DNA of 64,000 bases from Syngnathus acus (Eukaryota > Chordata > Actinopteri > Syngnathiformes > Syngnathidae), in contig NC_051088.1 in the NCBI RefSeq assembly GCF_901709675.1, forward strand, positions 22,209,193 through 22,273,192, in the 5' to 3' direction. The stretch's first letter is position 1. Every line of letters starts with the position of its first letter. The translations under genes were made by a program, and so were the position numbers. Below the pieces are notes generated by a model that saw only the letters and a program-made list of their open reading frames with translations, ran no database searches and was not told the origin of the DNA. This document shows positions 1-12,560 of this stretch, piece by piece.

Positions 1-217
1 AAAAAAGCTGCCACCATCACCATACATATAGAGACAAATAAGCAGTGTAGATTTCCTGCGGGCTTAGTTTATTTATTAAATATGTTGCTTGATAACCAAA
101 TATAAATCTTGATTAGCAATTGTAATACAAGGCAAATGAATAGAAAATGACCATTGTGTCCATTTACTGATTTGCATTCACAACAAACACTGATTTGTTT
201 CCATCAAGGGCTTCAGG

Positions 218-286
218 TGTGTGTGTGCGCGCGCGCGCGCGTGTGTGCGTTTGTGTGCGTGTGTGTGCATGCGTGTGTGTGTACAC
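218..286. repeat. (GT)n/(GC)n alternating purine-pyrimidine tract
   Basis: This is an imperfect GT dinucleotide microsatellite with a pure GC core of about eight repeats near 229-242. Such alternating purine-pyrimidine DNA can adopt the Z form and is often length-polymorphic. It lies in gene-free DNA. The apparent reading frames across it on both strands are low-complexity artefacts. Confidence 0.9.
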
Positions 287-2200
287 AAAAGCTACACTGA
301 GTTTACAGCCTTTAATTGAAACACACACAGACTTGGAAAGCTTCTTTTTCGGCCATCTGTCTCTTGTCACTCAACTTGACTTCTATTTTAGTCCCTTAAA
401 TGCTTTTAATTTATTTACCATGGACATGATTTTTTTTTTTTTTAAAAGTCATTTTTATAATTATTTAAACAAAATCAAGCTATATTTGTTTGACGACAAT
501 ACATATCTTATCAGTGGATTAAATGCAGTTATATAATTATATGTGTATAATAAAAATGCACCTACTGGGGGTGTGCATGCTTATTGGTTTTCATTTTAAA
601 ATCAATAGATGCTGAAGTCCAAACAAACATTTTAGCCTCTCACTAACAAGCACGCAAGATGGAATGAGAAGTGTTTATAGCTCCTTAGTATCATTTATTA
701 GTAGAATATCAATAATGGTTGAGCTAGAAAGAGGGGAATCATAATGGTGTCTGAAATTGAAGACATGTTTAATGCTTGCTCTGATATTGTGCTTAGGTCA
801 TTTAATTAACGGTATAGTGGCCACATTATCGTTTAAGTGCTCCAAGTTGAATTCAGCTGTAAATCAGCGTTTGGCCTGACGTGAGACACACTCACTGTAT
901 GTCGTTTCACATTGGGGGTGGGGGGGGTGTTAAATTATGCAGCCCATAGGCAACTTAAGTGGGCCATAATTAAAATGGCGGGAATTGCATCCATTCAATT
1001 TGAATATTGTAACCAGGGGTGCAAAGGATGCACCTTTTGAAGTGGGAATAAATCTCTCTATCGTGCATTCATGGCAGAAATGAGCATAAGGAAAAGTTTA
1101 ATAGGGGAGAAGAGCAGTTTCTTATTGTGATGAAAATATTTTTTTTATGATGTTTTATGTCTTACTATTCTTTATATTGTCAATTGCCCTGAAATATTGG
1201 TTCTCATGTGTTATCCTGGTGAGGGGGGGCTACCTAATTAATCAATTTTAAAAACTGTGTTGGCAGTAGAACGAGGCTATAACAGGCTATGGGCATGGTT
1301 GCAATGCCCAAAGTTGTTACGCTAATGCTGCAAGAACATGCTGCAGCAAAGTGGCCGCTGGTGCGTGGAGAGAAATTGAGACTCACTAATTTGCCGGATG
1401 ATTCATGAGACCTGCCCGGGCCCCGCTTGCCACTCATTCTTAAAGTCAACGCTTACATATGTTTGAACAAAGAGCTGTTGGCAGATGGTTGGCACGATCG
1501 TGCAATGCCTAATTACTAAATATTTCCATATCAGCTGTCATATATATATATATATATATATATATAGTAATTTGTTCGAGCGCAAGACCTATTTTTTATT
1601 CAGCACAAATCACGAATCAGAAAAAAAAATGCAGCATCATGATTTGGATTTGTATGTATTCGTGTTTGAGTAAAGTAATATTATTCAAATACATGTAAAA
1701 CTCTGTCGCCAAGCAAGCTGTTAAAAGAAGCTGTCAATAATCAACAGTTCATTTCAAAATTGTTCGTTTCATCAAGAAACTGCAACGTTTAAATAATGTA
1801 TGACTGCTAGCGTTTGGCACAGTGACGTAGCACGAGTCAGCGCGACACCTGGCGGCAAATATTAATTATTTATTTTTTTAAATATTTCTATTTTGGATAC
1901 AGCATAGCCAGTGTGTAATTTTTTTGTTTTTTTTTGTATCCGCGCACAAATGACCCTATGTGCTGCATCTCATTGTCAAAACATTGTTTGTGTAAATACT
2001 GACACTTTGAAAATCTCCTTTGCCTTAAGTATTTTTAAACAACCCAAAAAGCTCTATTTCTTCCCCACTCTGTAAAATGGCAATTTTAAATCATTTGAAT
2101 AAGATCAGACAACTAGCAATACAGTTTCCAGGTTATGAAGCGTGTTTCAAATAATTCCTTCATCACTTAACGGTACAAACTATAATTTGATTTCCCCCCC
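287..2200. other. gene-free distal 5' flank of pou3f3
   Basis: This AT-rich intergenic DNA has no credible reading frame on either strand. It holds a short (TA)n microsatellite at about 1541-1566 and several homopolymer runs. I see no recognisable mobile element or RNA gene. Its position upstream of a developmental transcription factor makes enhancers plausible, but nothing in the bases alone proves one. Confidence 0.5.
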
Positions 2201-4850
2201 CCCCCCCCCTCTCAGCTGAAGGCAGCTTTCTGTGAACCGTTACTCGTGCACAATTCAAGATACGTGAGGACACCAAGACATTTTTCTTCTCGACTCCAGT
2301 GCACAAACATACAGCTTAATGCGACCAGTGTTCCCCTTTTTATTGGGGCTCACCATGACGACCGCTCGCACGGCTCAGAAATGCGCTGCTGCATCAATGG
2401 AGCGAGAGGAAGAGGAGAACCCGCGTGAGAAGGAAGACACAAGACTTCTGCTCACAAAGTATCCACGAAATATCTTAAGCTACATTTAAAGATCATCTCC
2501 CGATCGCAAACAATCGCCACCAAATTGAAAAAAAAGAAAATCCGATCAACTGTCAACAAACTTCATCCATTTATGTGAAACACCGCACTTGCCTCTTCGC
2601 TCCCCTTGCGCAAGATTCCTCCCGGCCAGGCTCTCTCTCTCTCTCCCCCCTGCTTAAAATGTGATTGATGGCCCCAAGCTTGCATGCTCCGCTCCGGGTT
2701 CGGCATAAAACTGCGCAGCGTATATCCAGCTGCCTGCTCTTTGTATAAAAGCTGAAGCGCGAAAGCGATTGATTTTTTTTTACGCACTTGGATTCAAGAA
2801 AGTCCCTTTTTTTCAACGTGACCAAATGTATGTTGCCGATTAAGGTTGCACATCTGGGACAGGACGAGATCTTAAATGTTTCCACGCGCGGAAAAAGCAC
2901 ATCTAAACGTTTACATGCCGGGCTTACCTCCTTGTCCAGGAAAGTGCACTATAGGTTGTCGACTTGTAGAAATGCTTATCTCCTTTCCCTGCATGTGACT
3001 GGCTGCTGCTCCCTAAGATTTTCTTTCCTCTGCCTCAACTGAGCACCAGCTCTCCTCTGCTCCCGCTATTATTTTCGCTAAAATATATGAAAATTTATGC
3101 AAATGAAAATCAGCACTAACTGTTCGTCTCTTGTTATACTTGGGGTTGATTTTTTTTTTCCCCCCCTCTCCCCTGCCTTTTTTTTTTATGCATAATAAAA
3201 CCGAGTCCCCCAGCAGGGAAACTTAGGGGAGCCTTTTATAATAAACAAATAAATAAACACATCATATATCAGACAGCGGCCCTTTGACTGCCCTCGACGC
3301 ACTTTAAAGGCGTCGTGTGCATAGAACATCAGTAATTTGGACCGAAATCCGAACTGTATATTAATGAATAGTGGCGGGCCCCCATGGCTCTGCCCCCCAA
3401 GTCTGCCTATTCAATGTAAACAAATGCACAAGGCGCAATCCGTTATTGAGCCCGGTCCAAATTAAATCTACTGGGATCAGAGAGGGGGGGGGGGGGGGGG
3501 GGGGGCTGGCTCTCTGGCACGGACTACAGGGCCTTATATTTGCCCCTTAAATCCCTTTAGCGTTTCTTGTTGCGTCATCTTTGATTGGGTGCGCTTTGGA
3601 GCGAGCGTTCGGGGTTAATGCGCGACATGTCTCACAAATCCGGGTGGCTTGTGTGCGGGTGGACCTTCCCTGGCAGGTGGGCAAACTGGGCACAGTGGGA
3701 TGCAGACACCCAGCTCGTCGGGTTCTTTGAGTCAATCGGGGTGTCGTTTGAGAAGGTGTGGCTGTGTCGCACCGTGAAAGAAGGTGTGTCCAAACTGCGG
3801 CCTGAGGGCGATTTTTGGACCGGTGGCCGTTTTTATCCGCCCTTGGTAAATAACCTAAAAATATTCAGATTTGCAAATAAAATACTAATAATATTATTGC
3901 ATAAAAATGATAACTTTGAATTTCTGCTTCATGTCGAAGTCTGGTTTGTGAATAATTATAAAACTATTTGCTTTGTAAATTTCATATGTACATTTTGTGT
4001 GCATCAAATTGTTTTTGATTGATTTTTAGGATACTTATTAGATTAAAGGTAAAAAATGTCAAAGTCGCCCTTGCATTCTTTGATTCCTCGGAAGCAAAAG
4101 TTTACACACCCCTGCTTTAAAGACTGCATTTGGCTCTTTTTCTACAACTTTTTGTGGAGGCAATTGACCTGCCTTTATATTGACCCACGACACACACAAT
4201 ACCATTTACCAGCCTTGTTGTTTCGATGATCTTTTTAACATAGCCGATGAGTACACTGGACAGCTACTAGAGAAATCAATGTGCACAACATGTGCTCTCA
4301 TCTGTTCATCATCCTCCAATATATACCAAATATAATTTGATTGCATAATACAGCCGCTTCTGGTTGTCGTTGTTGGACATAAACAGTTTGGGTTTGTTCA
4401 AGAATGTCTTCAATCTATACCTGACCCTTGAGGAATTAACAAGCCTGTGTTGATTCCTCCTATTACGCAATCAGGCCAAGTAAGAAGATCATTAGAATTG
4501 TTAATGAGTGAAGGAGAAGATTTTATTGACCAAAGAGCTGTAATGACAAAATTCAAATTTATAGTTTTTGGGGAAAAAAATTAACATTAATTAGTGATAC
4601 ATCGACTACTGTTTATTTTAGTGTATACCCTAAATGACAGAATTTGAAAGCACAATTCCTTTTTAATAAATGCTTTAGAATTTGAGCATGAAATCTTTGT
4701 AAAGTGTCGTTCTTCTTTGTATACCAAAAATAATGCTTCAAAACAGGTGCACTGTTGTCCCAAGCAGATTGATTGGAAATCTAAGACATTCTACAAAGTT
4801 GTTGTACAAAAGCTCACAATCACTTTACGAGCTTCGATTTTATTTACTAT
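2201..4850. other. gene-free proximal 5' flank of pou3f3
   Basis: No coding region is supported. The stretch contains a C run near 2205-2219, a perfect octamer-type POU motif (ATGCAAAT, 3097-3104), a run of 22 G at 3484-3505 and several homeodomain-type TAATTA cores. In tetrapods the DNA next to POU3F3 carries conserved enhancers and a divergent long non-coding RNA. I cannot show from this sequence that either is present here. Confidence 0.4.
3484..3505. repeat. poly-G tract (22 G)
   Basis: An uninterrupted run of 22 G on the + strand. It can fold as an intramolecular G-quadruplex and is likely unstable in length and prone to sequencing error. It lies about 2.2 kb upstream of the pou3f3 start codon. 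Confidence 0.9.
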
Positions 4851-4856
4851 TCTGGT

Positions 4857-5751
4857 TTTGTTTGGGCCGCAATTAAGAATAAGCCAATTGGAATAGCCGG
4901 AAGGAGTCTTCGTGAGCCTTCAGCGAAGCTGCTGGTGCCTGCCAATCATTCCCCCGGCAGCCAATCAGCGGAGAGGAACGAGGTAAACATCCGCGAGTCC
5001 TCGTGCCAGGGGGCGGGGGGGGGGGGGGGGGGGGGGGTGTAAGGGGGGGCGGGACTCGACGGCCAGTCAGGGAGAGAGAGGAGGAGAGGGAGAACAAGCG
5101 AATGAGAGGGGAGGCTGGTGAGCAGCGCCTTCCACTGTTCCTACGGATTGTACTTCAACTGGAGTTTGCGGTTTGGCAGCTTTAAATATATCAAAACGGA
5201 ACAAAGAGAAAGACTCCTCACTGCTGTAAAAAGAAGAGAGAGAAAAGAATAAAGCGAGGGAGAAATCTGACCGAATTACAAAAGGACTCCGCTCATGTTT
5301 TTTTTTTTTTTTTTTAACATCTAACGGGAACATAAACTGGAACTGTGTGGACAATTTGCAAGCTTTTTCCTTTTTTTTTTCCCTGATCACCGAAACTTTT
5401 TTGCGGGGACGACGCTTTTTCCATTCATAATTGAATTTGAATGTCCACATTTTCACCCGAGCAACTTTGTACACGGACTGCACATGTTTTAAAGGGATTT
5501 TTGCGAAGCTGGAGTTTGTATTCGTCCATCTCGCGTGCACAGCTGCCCGCGCGGATGCTGTAAATGCATGCGGATTTTATTCAGTTTTCCGAAACCGTCG
5601 TTTTGGCGTATTTACGCACGCATGGTGTGTGGCAAGCCATAACTACTTTTTGACGTTTGAATAATTCATGAGGCATAATTTGCCTACACGAAAGAAGTGA
5701 CTGTAGAAAGGGAGGGGGCGATCCACCAACATATTCATAAGGCTTGACGGA
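4857..5751 (+). promoter_or_regulatory. pou3f3: probable pou3f3 core promoter and 5' UTR
   Basis: The stretch upstream of the pou3f3 ATG carries two closely spaced CCAAT boxes (within 4937-4972, one reading AGCCAATCAGCG), then a run of 23 G at 5015-5037 and further GC-rich sequence. A long transcribed-looking leader with GA-rich patches, poly-T runs and no splice sites needed for the downstream frame follows. CCAAT plus GC-rich sequence is typical of POU3F promoters. The exact start site cannot be set from sequence. The AT-rich motif near 5184-5192 could be a TATA-like element but is unconvincing. Confidence 0.4.
5015..5037. repeat. poly-G tract (23 G)
   Basis: An uninterrupted 23-G run on the + strand, followed a few bases later by another seven-G run. 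It lies between the CCAAT boxes and the pou3f3 coding region, so it is probably promoter or 5' UTR. It is a strong G-quadruplex candidate if transcribed. Confidence 0.9.
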
Positions 5752-6251
5752 ATGGCCACCGCGGCTTCCAATCCTTATCTGGGCAGCAATAGCATCCTAT
5801 CGTCGGGCTCGATCGTGCACTCTGACTCGGGAGGCGGTGGCATGCAGCCGGGCAGCGCTGCTGTTACCTCGGTCTCCGGGGGCTACAGAGGGGACCCCTC
5901 CATCAAGATGGTGCAAAGTGACTTTATGCAAGGCGCAATGGCAGCCAGCAACGGAGGACACATGCTGAGCCATGCCCACCAGTGGGTGACCTCGCTCCCG
6001 CACGCCGCCGCCGCAGCTGCAGCCGCCGCGGTGGCCGCCGCCGAAGCCGGCTCCCCCTGGTCGTCGAGCCCGGTCGGCATGAGCGCCAGTCCGCAGCAGC
6101 AGGACGTGAAGAACTCCGCCAGGGACGACCTGCACACGGGCACGGCGCTGCACCACCGGCCGCCGGTGCCGCCTCACTTAGCGGCCCACCAGACTCACGC
6201 CGGGGCTTGGGGCAGCAGCACCGCGGCGCACATTAACTCCATATCGGGTGG

Positions 6252-6282
<31 letters not shown>

Positions 6283-7047
6283 TCGCTCATCTACTCCCAG
6301 CCGGGCGGCTTCACTGTGAACGGCATGCTCAGCCCCGGGAGCCAGAGCCTGGTGCACCCGGGCTTGGTCCGGGGCGACACCCCGGATCTGGACCACGGCG
6401 CGCACCACCACCACCATCACCAGCATCACCCGCACCACCAGCACCACGGCGGCGTCAACAGCCACGACCCGCACTCGGACGACGACACGCCGACATCGGA
6501 CGACTTGGAGCAGTTCGCCAAGCAGTTCAAGCAGCGGAGGATCAAACTGGGCTTCACCCAGGCGGACGTGGGCCTGGCGCTGGGCACCCTTTACGGCAAC
6601 GTCTTCTCGCAGACGACCATCTGCAGGTTCGAGGCTCTGCAGCTCAGTTTCAAGAACATGTGCAAGCTCAAGCCGCTGCTGAACAAGTGGCTGGAGGAAG
6701 CCGACTCGTCCACCGGCAGCCCCACCAGCATCGACAAGATCGCCGCGCAGGGCAGAAAGAGGAAGAAGCGCACGTCCATCGAGGTGAGCGTCAAGGGGGC
6801 TCTGGAGAGCCACTTCCTCAAGTGTCCCAAGCCCTCGGCCCAGGAAATCAGCACCCTGGCGGACAACCTGCAGCTGGAGAAGGAAGTGGTCCGAGTGTGG
6901 TTTTGCAATAGGAGACAGAAGGAAAAGCGGATGACGCCCCCGGGAGTGGCGCAGACGCCGGAGGATGTGTACTCTCAGGTCGGCAATGTGAGTGCAGAAA
7001 CGCCGCCCCCCTCCATGGACTGCAAACGAATGTTCAGTGAAACATAG
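5752..7047 (+). CDS. pou3f3: POU domain class 3 transcription factor 3 (Brn-1)
   Basis: A single uninterrupted exon of 431 codons, as expected for intronless POU3F genes. The N-terminus ([10 protein letters not shown]), the block around [20 protein letters not shown] and the block GGFTVNGML are POU3F3 signatures. Low-complexity tracts follow: poly-Ala at 85-93, ten Gln at 168-177 and a His-rich stretch at 217-232. The POU-specific domain spans about 245-318, a basic linker with RKRKKR lies at 335-340, and the homeodomain runs to about 395 with the recognition helix [12 protein letters not shown] at 381-392. The protein is a nuclear transcription factor binding octamer-like DNA in brain, kidney and neural crest derivatives. 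The chosen ATG matches the family start. One oddity is the last ten residues ([10 protein letters not shown]), which differ from the mammalian ending; that ending is readable one frame over. It could be either teleost pou3f3 duplicate. Confidence 0.96.
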
Positions 7048-8345
7048 AGCAAGCAGCACAGCAGAATATTTTATATCCGATTGATACACAAAAACACATA
7101 CGCACAGACTATCGCCAGGATAGCAGCAATTTTGATACTGTGATTGTGAGGGAATGTGAATGAGACTGCAAAACAAATGTTATCTATTTTTCAGCAGAGA
7201 GAGAGAGAGAGAGAGAAAACAAAGAGAACCTTGAACCGCTTTTCCTCCCAACCCCCTTCAGAACAAACGCATCTTCTTCAGGGGCCTGAAATGTTTTAAC
7301 CTAAAAGGTTCCTTCTGCTTGTTTCTTTCAGGGGCATTTTTTAGTAGATTACTTAAAAGATGCGAGTGAGGCGAGCGACCAGAGGGTGACAACCACAAGT
7401 TCATTCCACCAGGTAATTTTGGCGCATTGAGAACACACCAAGACACCCCCCCACCCCGCCCTCCTTCAACACACCTCATCCCACCATCACCGAGTGTTGT
7501 TTTGATGCCCCCTCCCGACCCTTCCAAAACAACGACCACTGTCCTGTGTGATCGAGAACAAGGGCCAAGCTTTTTTTTGTATCCTTTTCGATGGAGGACT
7601 TTCAAACCAGTCGAAGAACGAATAAAATCCACCAAGCTTTCTTGTTGTATTCGTTACCCACACTCGAAGGATCAGGGATTTTTTTTTTTCCACGACAAAA
7701 AAAAAAAAGACACCGGAAGTGGACTGCTCCCCAAAACCCGTCTGATCTGAAAGATCATTTTTTGCTTTCAAGTGGCTTTTTTTTTTTTATTATTATTTAA
7801 TGGACGCTGACGTCGTGGTGGATTCTTCGTGTCCCCGTTTCTATTTCAACAAAAGAGACATTTGACAAAGACTCCAGCTGCACTTATTTGACGAGGGGGA
7901 ATTTAAAGAAAAAAAATCTCAAATTGTTTTGCCAAGTGTGACTGAGTGGGTGCTGCGGACATATTATTAATGCTGCCCTTTCTAAGCAGTATTCTTTGGT
8001 AGGTTTTAATAAACAACTCTGTAAAGCCGGCAATATAGATCACTAGATCAGATACTGATCGGAATTATTTACTTTATATTTTTCATCAGAATGATTTGTT
8101 TTAATATTTTATTCGGAATACCTATGAATTATTCCAAACGGTAATTTATTTCCCGCCCCATGGACTTGTGTGAGATGCTTTCTTGTTATATTTTCTCTTT
8201 CTTATTTTTTATTCTGGAGGAGCACAAATCATCACAAGCTGCCGTTGTTGGTATATTTTGATGTGATCATTTGATTGTAATTTAATTTCAGTAGTAGTTC
8301 CGTACGAGCTGATTGAGACACAATAAATTTGTTAGAATGAAATGC
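7048..8345 (+). other. pou3f3: probable pou3f3 3' UTR with polyadenylation signal
   Basis: AT-rich, stop-dense sequence after the pou3f3 stop codon. It has a (GA)n tract at about 7194-7217, several poly-T runs and AATAAA signals, including 8322-8327, shortly followed by a GT-rich stretch. This is consistent with a 3' UTR of roughly 1.3 kb. An earlier AATAAA near 8008 could give a shorter form. Confidence 0.45.
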
Positions 8346-10390
8346 AGCCATCTTGTGTGTTAAATTGACATTATTATTATTATTATTATTATTTTATTAT
8401 TAAATTTCGGTGTGTGTGTGATATTTTTTGGATGCACGCATTACCATCAAATGCATTGTTGCTGCATGCTCAGCATTATATAGTCTTAAATAGATTTTAA
8501 AATGTGGCGTATAAAACTAATTGTCAAAAATAATTGCATGAACGTTGGCGTTGATGCAGCAGTGTTGAAACGAAGCAAGGCAATCGTTTGTTTACATGTG
8601 GAGCCTCTTCAGGCCCAATAACGTGCCCACTTGTGTGCATGGCCTATTTGGAGTTTGCACATGAGGAACTCACTTGAATGAAATACTAATAGAACGCGCA
8701 TGCGTGCACGTGTCAGGCTGCAAACTCTTTTTAAATTCTTTTCAAGAACGTGTATTAATTTGCGAATTTTATTTTCGGTGGGCAGGGGGTTATTTTTCCA
8801 CCAGCATTCAGTCCAACGTATAAAGATGTGCTGTTTTTATATTTGAGGTCAATGATGAATTTTATCTGCAGGCCAAACTCAGAAGATTTCGTATGGGTTA
8901 TGTGTGTTGTCTTATATTTGTGTGTGTGTGTTTAACTTTTCTTTCTCGCCACACGCCAAAACTCCCAGAACGTGTCCTTGCGATGTACGGTTTGAATTTC
9001 GCGGATGAATTCCCGCACTATAGTTGCCTAGCAACCGAATTCAATGATCACATAGCAGCACGTCTTTGTCTCCGTGACTGGAGATGGCTGACGTCACATG
9101 CACAAAACTTTCTTTCTCTCAACCGCTAGCTATTTTATTTTCAATCTTTTTTTTTTTCGAGTAATCTCAACTTTGAATTCAAATAATTGTTGCGTGAGCT
9201 TTTTTTCTTTTTGTCTGGTTCCATTTGAGAAAAGTCCGCCAAGTTGCACTGATGATTTTCCACGCATACGCATGCTTGCTTGTGCACAAATAGCCTCAAC
9301 GGCAATCTGCTGAGGGATTCAAGCAGGCCCCGACACAAAACCAGCTTCAAATCTCATAATGGGTTTTGATCCGCCTATTCTGCCACAGCTTTGGCTTTTT
9401 CATGGCTCCTCAAGCCTATGTTGGCAGCGGTGTGTGCGCTCGCGTGGGTGCGTGCTCGCGAGGCCCGTCAATGGGAGCCCCAATAATCGAAGCGGCTCGA
9501 CATGTCACACCACTATACGCCTAAAACCACTTTGTCCGTGATCTAGGGGGGGGATTTCTCACGCAAAGCAAACTTTAAAACACCTAATTGCTGCTAATAT
9601 TTCAATCGGGCTCCGGCAGGAAGTCACTGCTACGCGTGTCATAAGAAATAATTAGCCCGATTAATATTTTATCTACGCACTTACGCAATAACATCCAATA
9701 AGGGCCATGTTACACGACACGACGTGAATATTAAGTAGGGCCAATTAATTATTAGGTCCTGATAAGGGTGATTTAGGCGCACTATATTGAATATTTAATC
9801 CATATGGGTTAACACGACATCAGCACTTTGATTTTTTAGCGTGTCCTTTTGGAATCTGTATTTAATCCACGCGTGGAGTATTACTAATTATTCCGACTCG
9901 ACTAACCAAACGGAAAAAAAAAAAGAACAATGCTCAAGACTGCTCATGTTGACTTTTTTTTTTTTCTTTCCTGAGCCATTTATTCGTCAGCATCATTGCA
10001 CGCAGATACACTCACCTCCTGCCAAATTGTTTCGCATTATTCCCACATTAACGGCAGTAATATAAATGACCTGTAAATTGTTGCCTCTAACGTTGGAATT
10101 GTTCCCCAATTAAAACTTAATTTACCATAAAAATGTTTGTTTTAAATAAATCCCATCAGACACACGTTGCACGTAATTGCCATAAATAATTTAAACACTC
10201 AACAATTACTGTTGATACATTAACGTAGTGTTTATTGTTTTTGTTGCGTGATGAAAAGAGAAGGACAAACGAGCATCTTGTGGATGTGATTGTCGGGGTT
10301 CCTCTCCACAAATTGTGAAGGTCGCGGAGTTGGGAACTGCCTCCCTTTCCCCTTTTCTTCGAGCTTACCTTTTCAAGCGCGGCCCCAGCA
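8346..10390. other. gene-free 3' flank of pou3f3
   Basis: No supported gene. The stretch holds an (ATT)n microsatellite near 8371-8400 and ordinary AT-rich DNA. Around 9000-9900 there are islands of moderately complex sequence with TAAT and ATTA cores that could be enhancers. I cannot demonstrate conservation. Confidence 0.4.
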
Positions 10391-10394
10391 ATAC

Positions 10395-10607
<213 letters not shown>

Positions 10608-12560
10608 GTTTTGACCCCCCCCCAAAAAAAACAACCTTAAAGCATGCCGCAGTAAAAAAGTTACCAAAAGCCAGTGATTTTGGAGGATTGGTGCAATTAA
10701 ATAGAAATGTTAATTAATGTACATTTACTGGAATTCTTTGTTAAACTCCCAAAATTGTATATTGTTTATTTTGCTGCAGTTGCTGCGTGTAGTAAAATCA
10801 ATTTTTAAATAGGTATTTTTATATCACCATCTAAGAATTGTATTCATTTGTATATGTAGTATTACAAATCAATAAATCAATAATTCAACTAAAATTCCAC
10901 AATATCGTTGATATAATATATGTAAATAAAGCTAATCCATAAAGAACACAATTTAATTTGGAAGAAAACGTACAGCACTGCAAATCTGTGACCCTGCAGC
11001 GCCGTCCAGTGGCCACTTGGCTCGAATTTATTCATGCATAGTGCTTTACATAAATACGATGACGAGGTTGCCGTTTTTAGCTCCCAATATTTTGTTGCAA
11101 GATATGTTGCACGCTTTTAGACAAACTATTGTTTTAAAAAAAAAAAAACGTGTTTAATTTTTTTCCCAATGTAAACGTTTGGTATTTGCAGTCTGTTTTG
11201 TTTCTAAGCAGTCAATTCGAGGGGTTAAAAAGCGTCTGATGATCCCAACAAAAGATGTTCTACAAGGTTTTGTGGTTGCCAAGGGAACCAGGAAGCTAGT
11301 TAGTTATCTTTCATATCTTCTACAGTCGACACGTGTGACTGATTTGCTCGTAGTGGTGATGTGATTATCGTATTTTAATGTACGATATATCGTTAGGCAA
11401 CTTCAGATTTCAATTCAAATTTCAACTGTGTTTTAAAAAAATCAACATTTAAAGGAATTATTTAAAGGCACAATACAACATTTAAAGACAAAAGAATTGA
11501 AGACATTTGAAATAACAGAAAATTTTAAGACTTTAAAAGTAGAGAAACAAAAAGTAGTTTGTGGAAGAACATGATTTTGACCCCCTGCAGTGTAAGAGAA
11601 AAAAAAAATCCCCAGATGATGACATATTCCAACAAAGTTTTTCTTCTCATCCTTTTTTTTTTTTTGTGGCATAGAAATGGCGTATTTGAAAGTGACATGT
11701 ATGCTCCAGTTGGCTGTCTGGGGACTGTCCCGACAGGCTGTTGGACCCGGCGGCAGTTACCTTGGTGACAGCACCGGGAGGGGGGGGGAGTCATTGGGGA
11801 GTGAGCGGGGAGCCAGACACATCACCGACTCCGATGGCTTTGTCAATACTGCTTAGATCAGGAGCAACGCCAACCTGCTGCGACCCCCCCCCCCCCTTCC
11901 CACCTCCCACCGCCCCATGCACACTTCCTCACATGACATCACATGACTAATTGGTTTGTATACATGAAGCAGTTCTCCTGCATCCATTAATTTCCTATTT
12001 TGCTTGTCCTCATTGTGGGGTCATGGCTAAGGTGGAGCTGCTCCCAGTTGACCTTGGTCAAGCAATTGCAGAGCGTCACAAAAAAATAAAAGAATCAGTC
12101 AAAGTCACATTCATCAAGAATCTTCTTCAAATTAAACACTCCTGATATTTTCAAATATTTCTGAAAATCTTTGCAGGATGACAGGCCACTGGACTGGTGA
12201 TGTATTATGTAATGTTTTTTATCTGTGCAATCTGAGTATAGGCTGTCTTCTTTTATGAAGAAGGTGTGTATGGTTTAAAAAAAAAAATGCTCACAAACAC
12301 TCTAGTAAAAGTTGACCTTTGGCTGCAAAACTCTCAGCACGAATGGTTTTGTCGTGGCCATTCGAGCCTATCAGCTCCTGAACGACACACACAAAACATT
12401 TCTGACAGGCTGAAGCTGTGGGTGCATGCGTGGATTAAACCGCCGCTATAGAAAAAAAGAAAAAAAAAGAAGAGGTGAAAGAATCGAGAGCACCCGGGCC
12501 GTCTCACTCGGTATCTCATTAATCAAAACAAAAAGCAGATTGGAAAACAAGCGTGCAGGC
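10608..12560. other. gene-free DNA with a degraded dispersed repeat
   Basis: AT-rich intergenic DNA without supported genes. At about 11978-12065 there is a diverged copy of a very common fish interspersed repeat. It is recognisable by a CATCCATTAATTTCCT-like start, a TTGTCCTCATTGTGGGGTCATGG-type core and a CCAGTTGACC-type end. A minus-strand CTCF-like motif lies at 10999-11012. Nothing else stands out. Confidence 0.4.

Noticed and set aside
1840-1860. CTCF-like ACACCTGGCGGCAA
   Set aside because: Only about 10 of 14 core positions match. Too weak to list as a site.
6178-7176. Long minus-strand open frame (332 codons) opposite pou3f3
   Set aside because: It is a shadow of the GC-rich pou3f3 coding strand. 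It has Leu/Val/Arg-rich low complexity and no family similarity.
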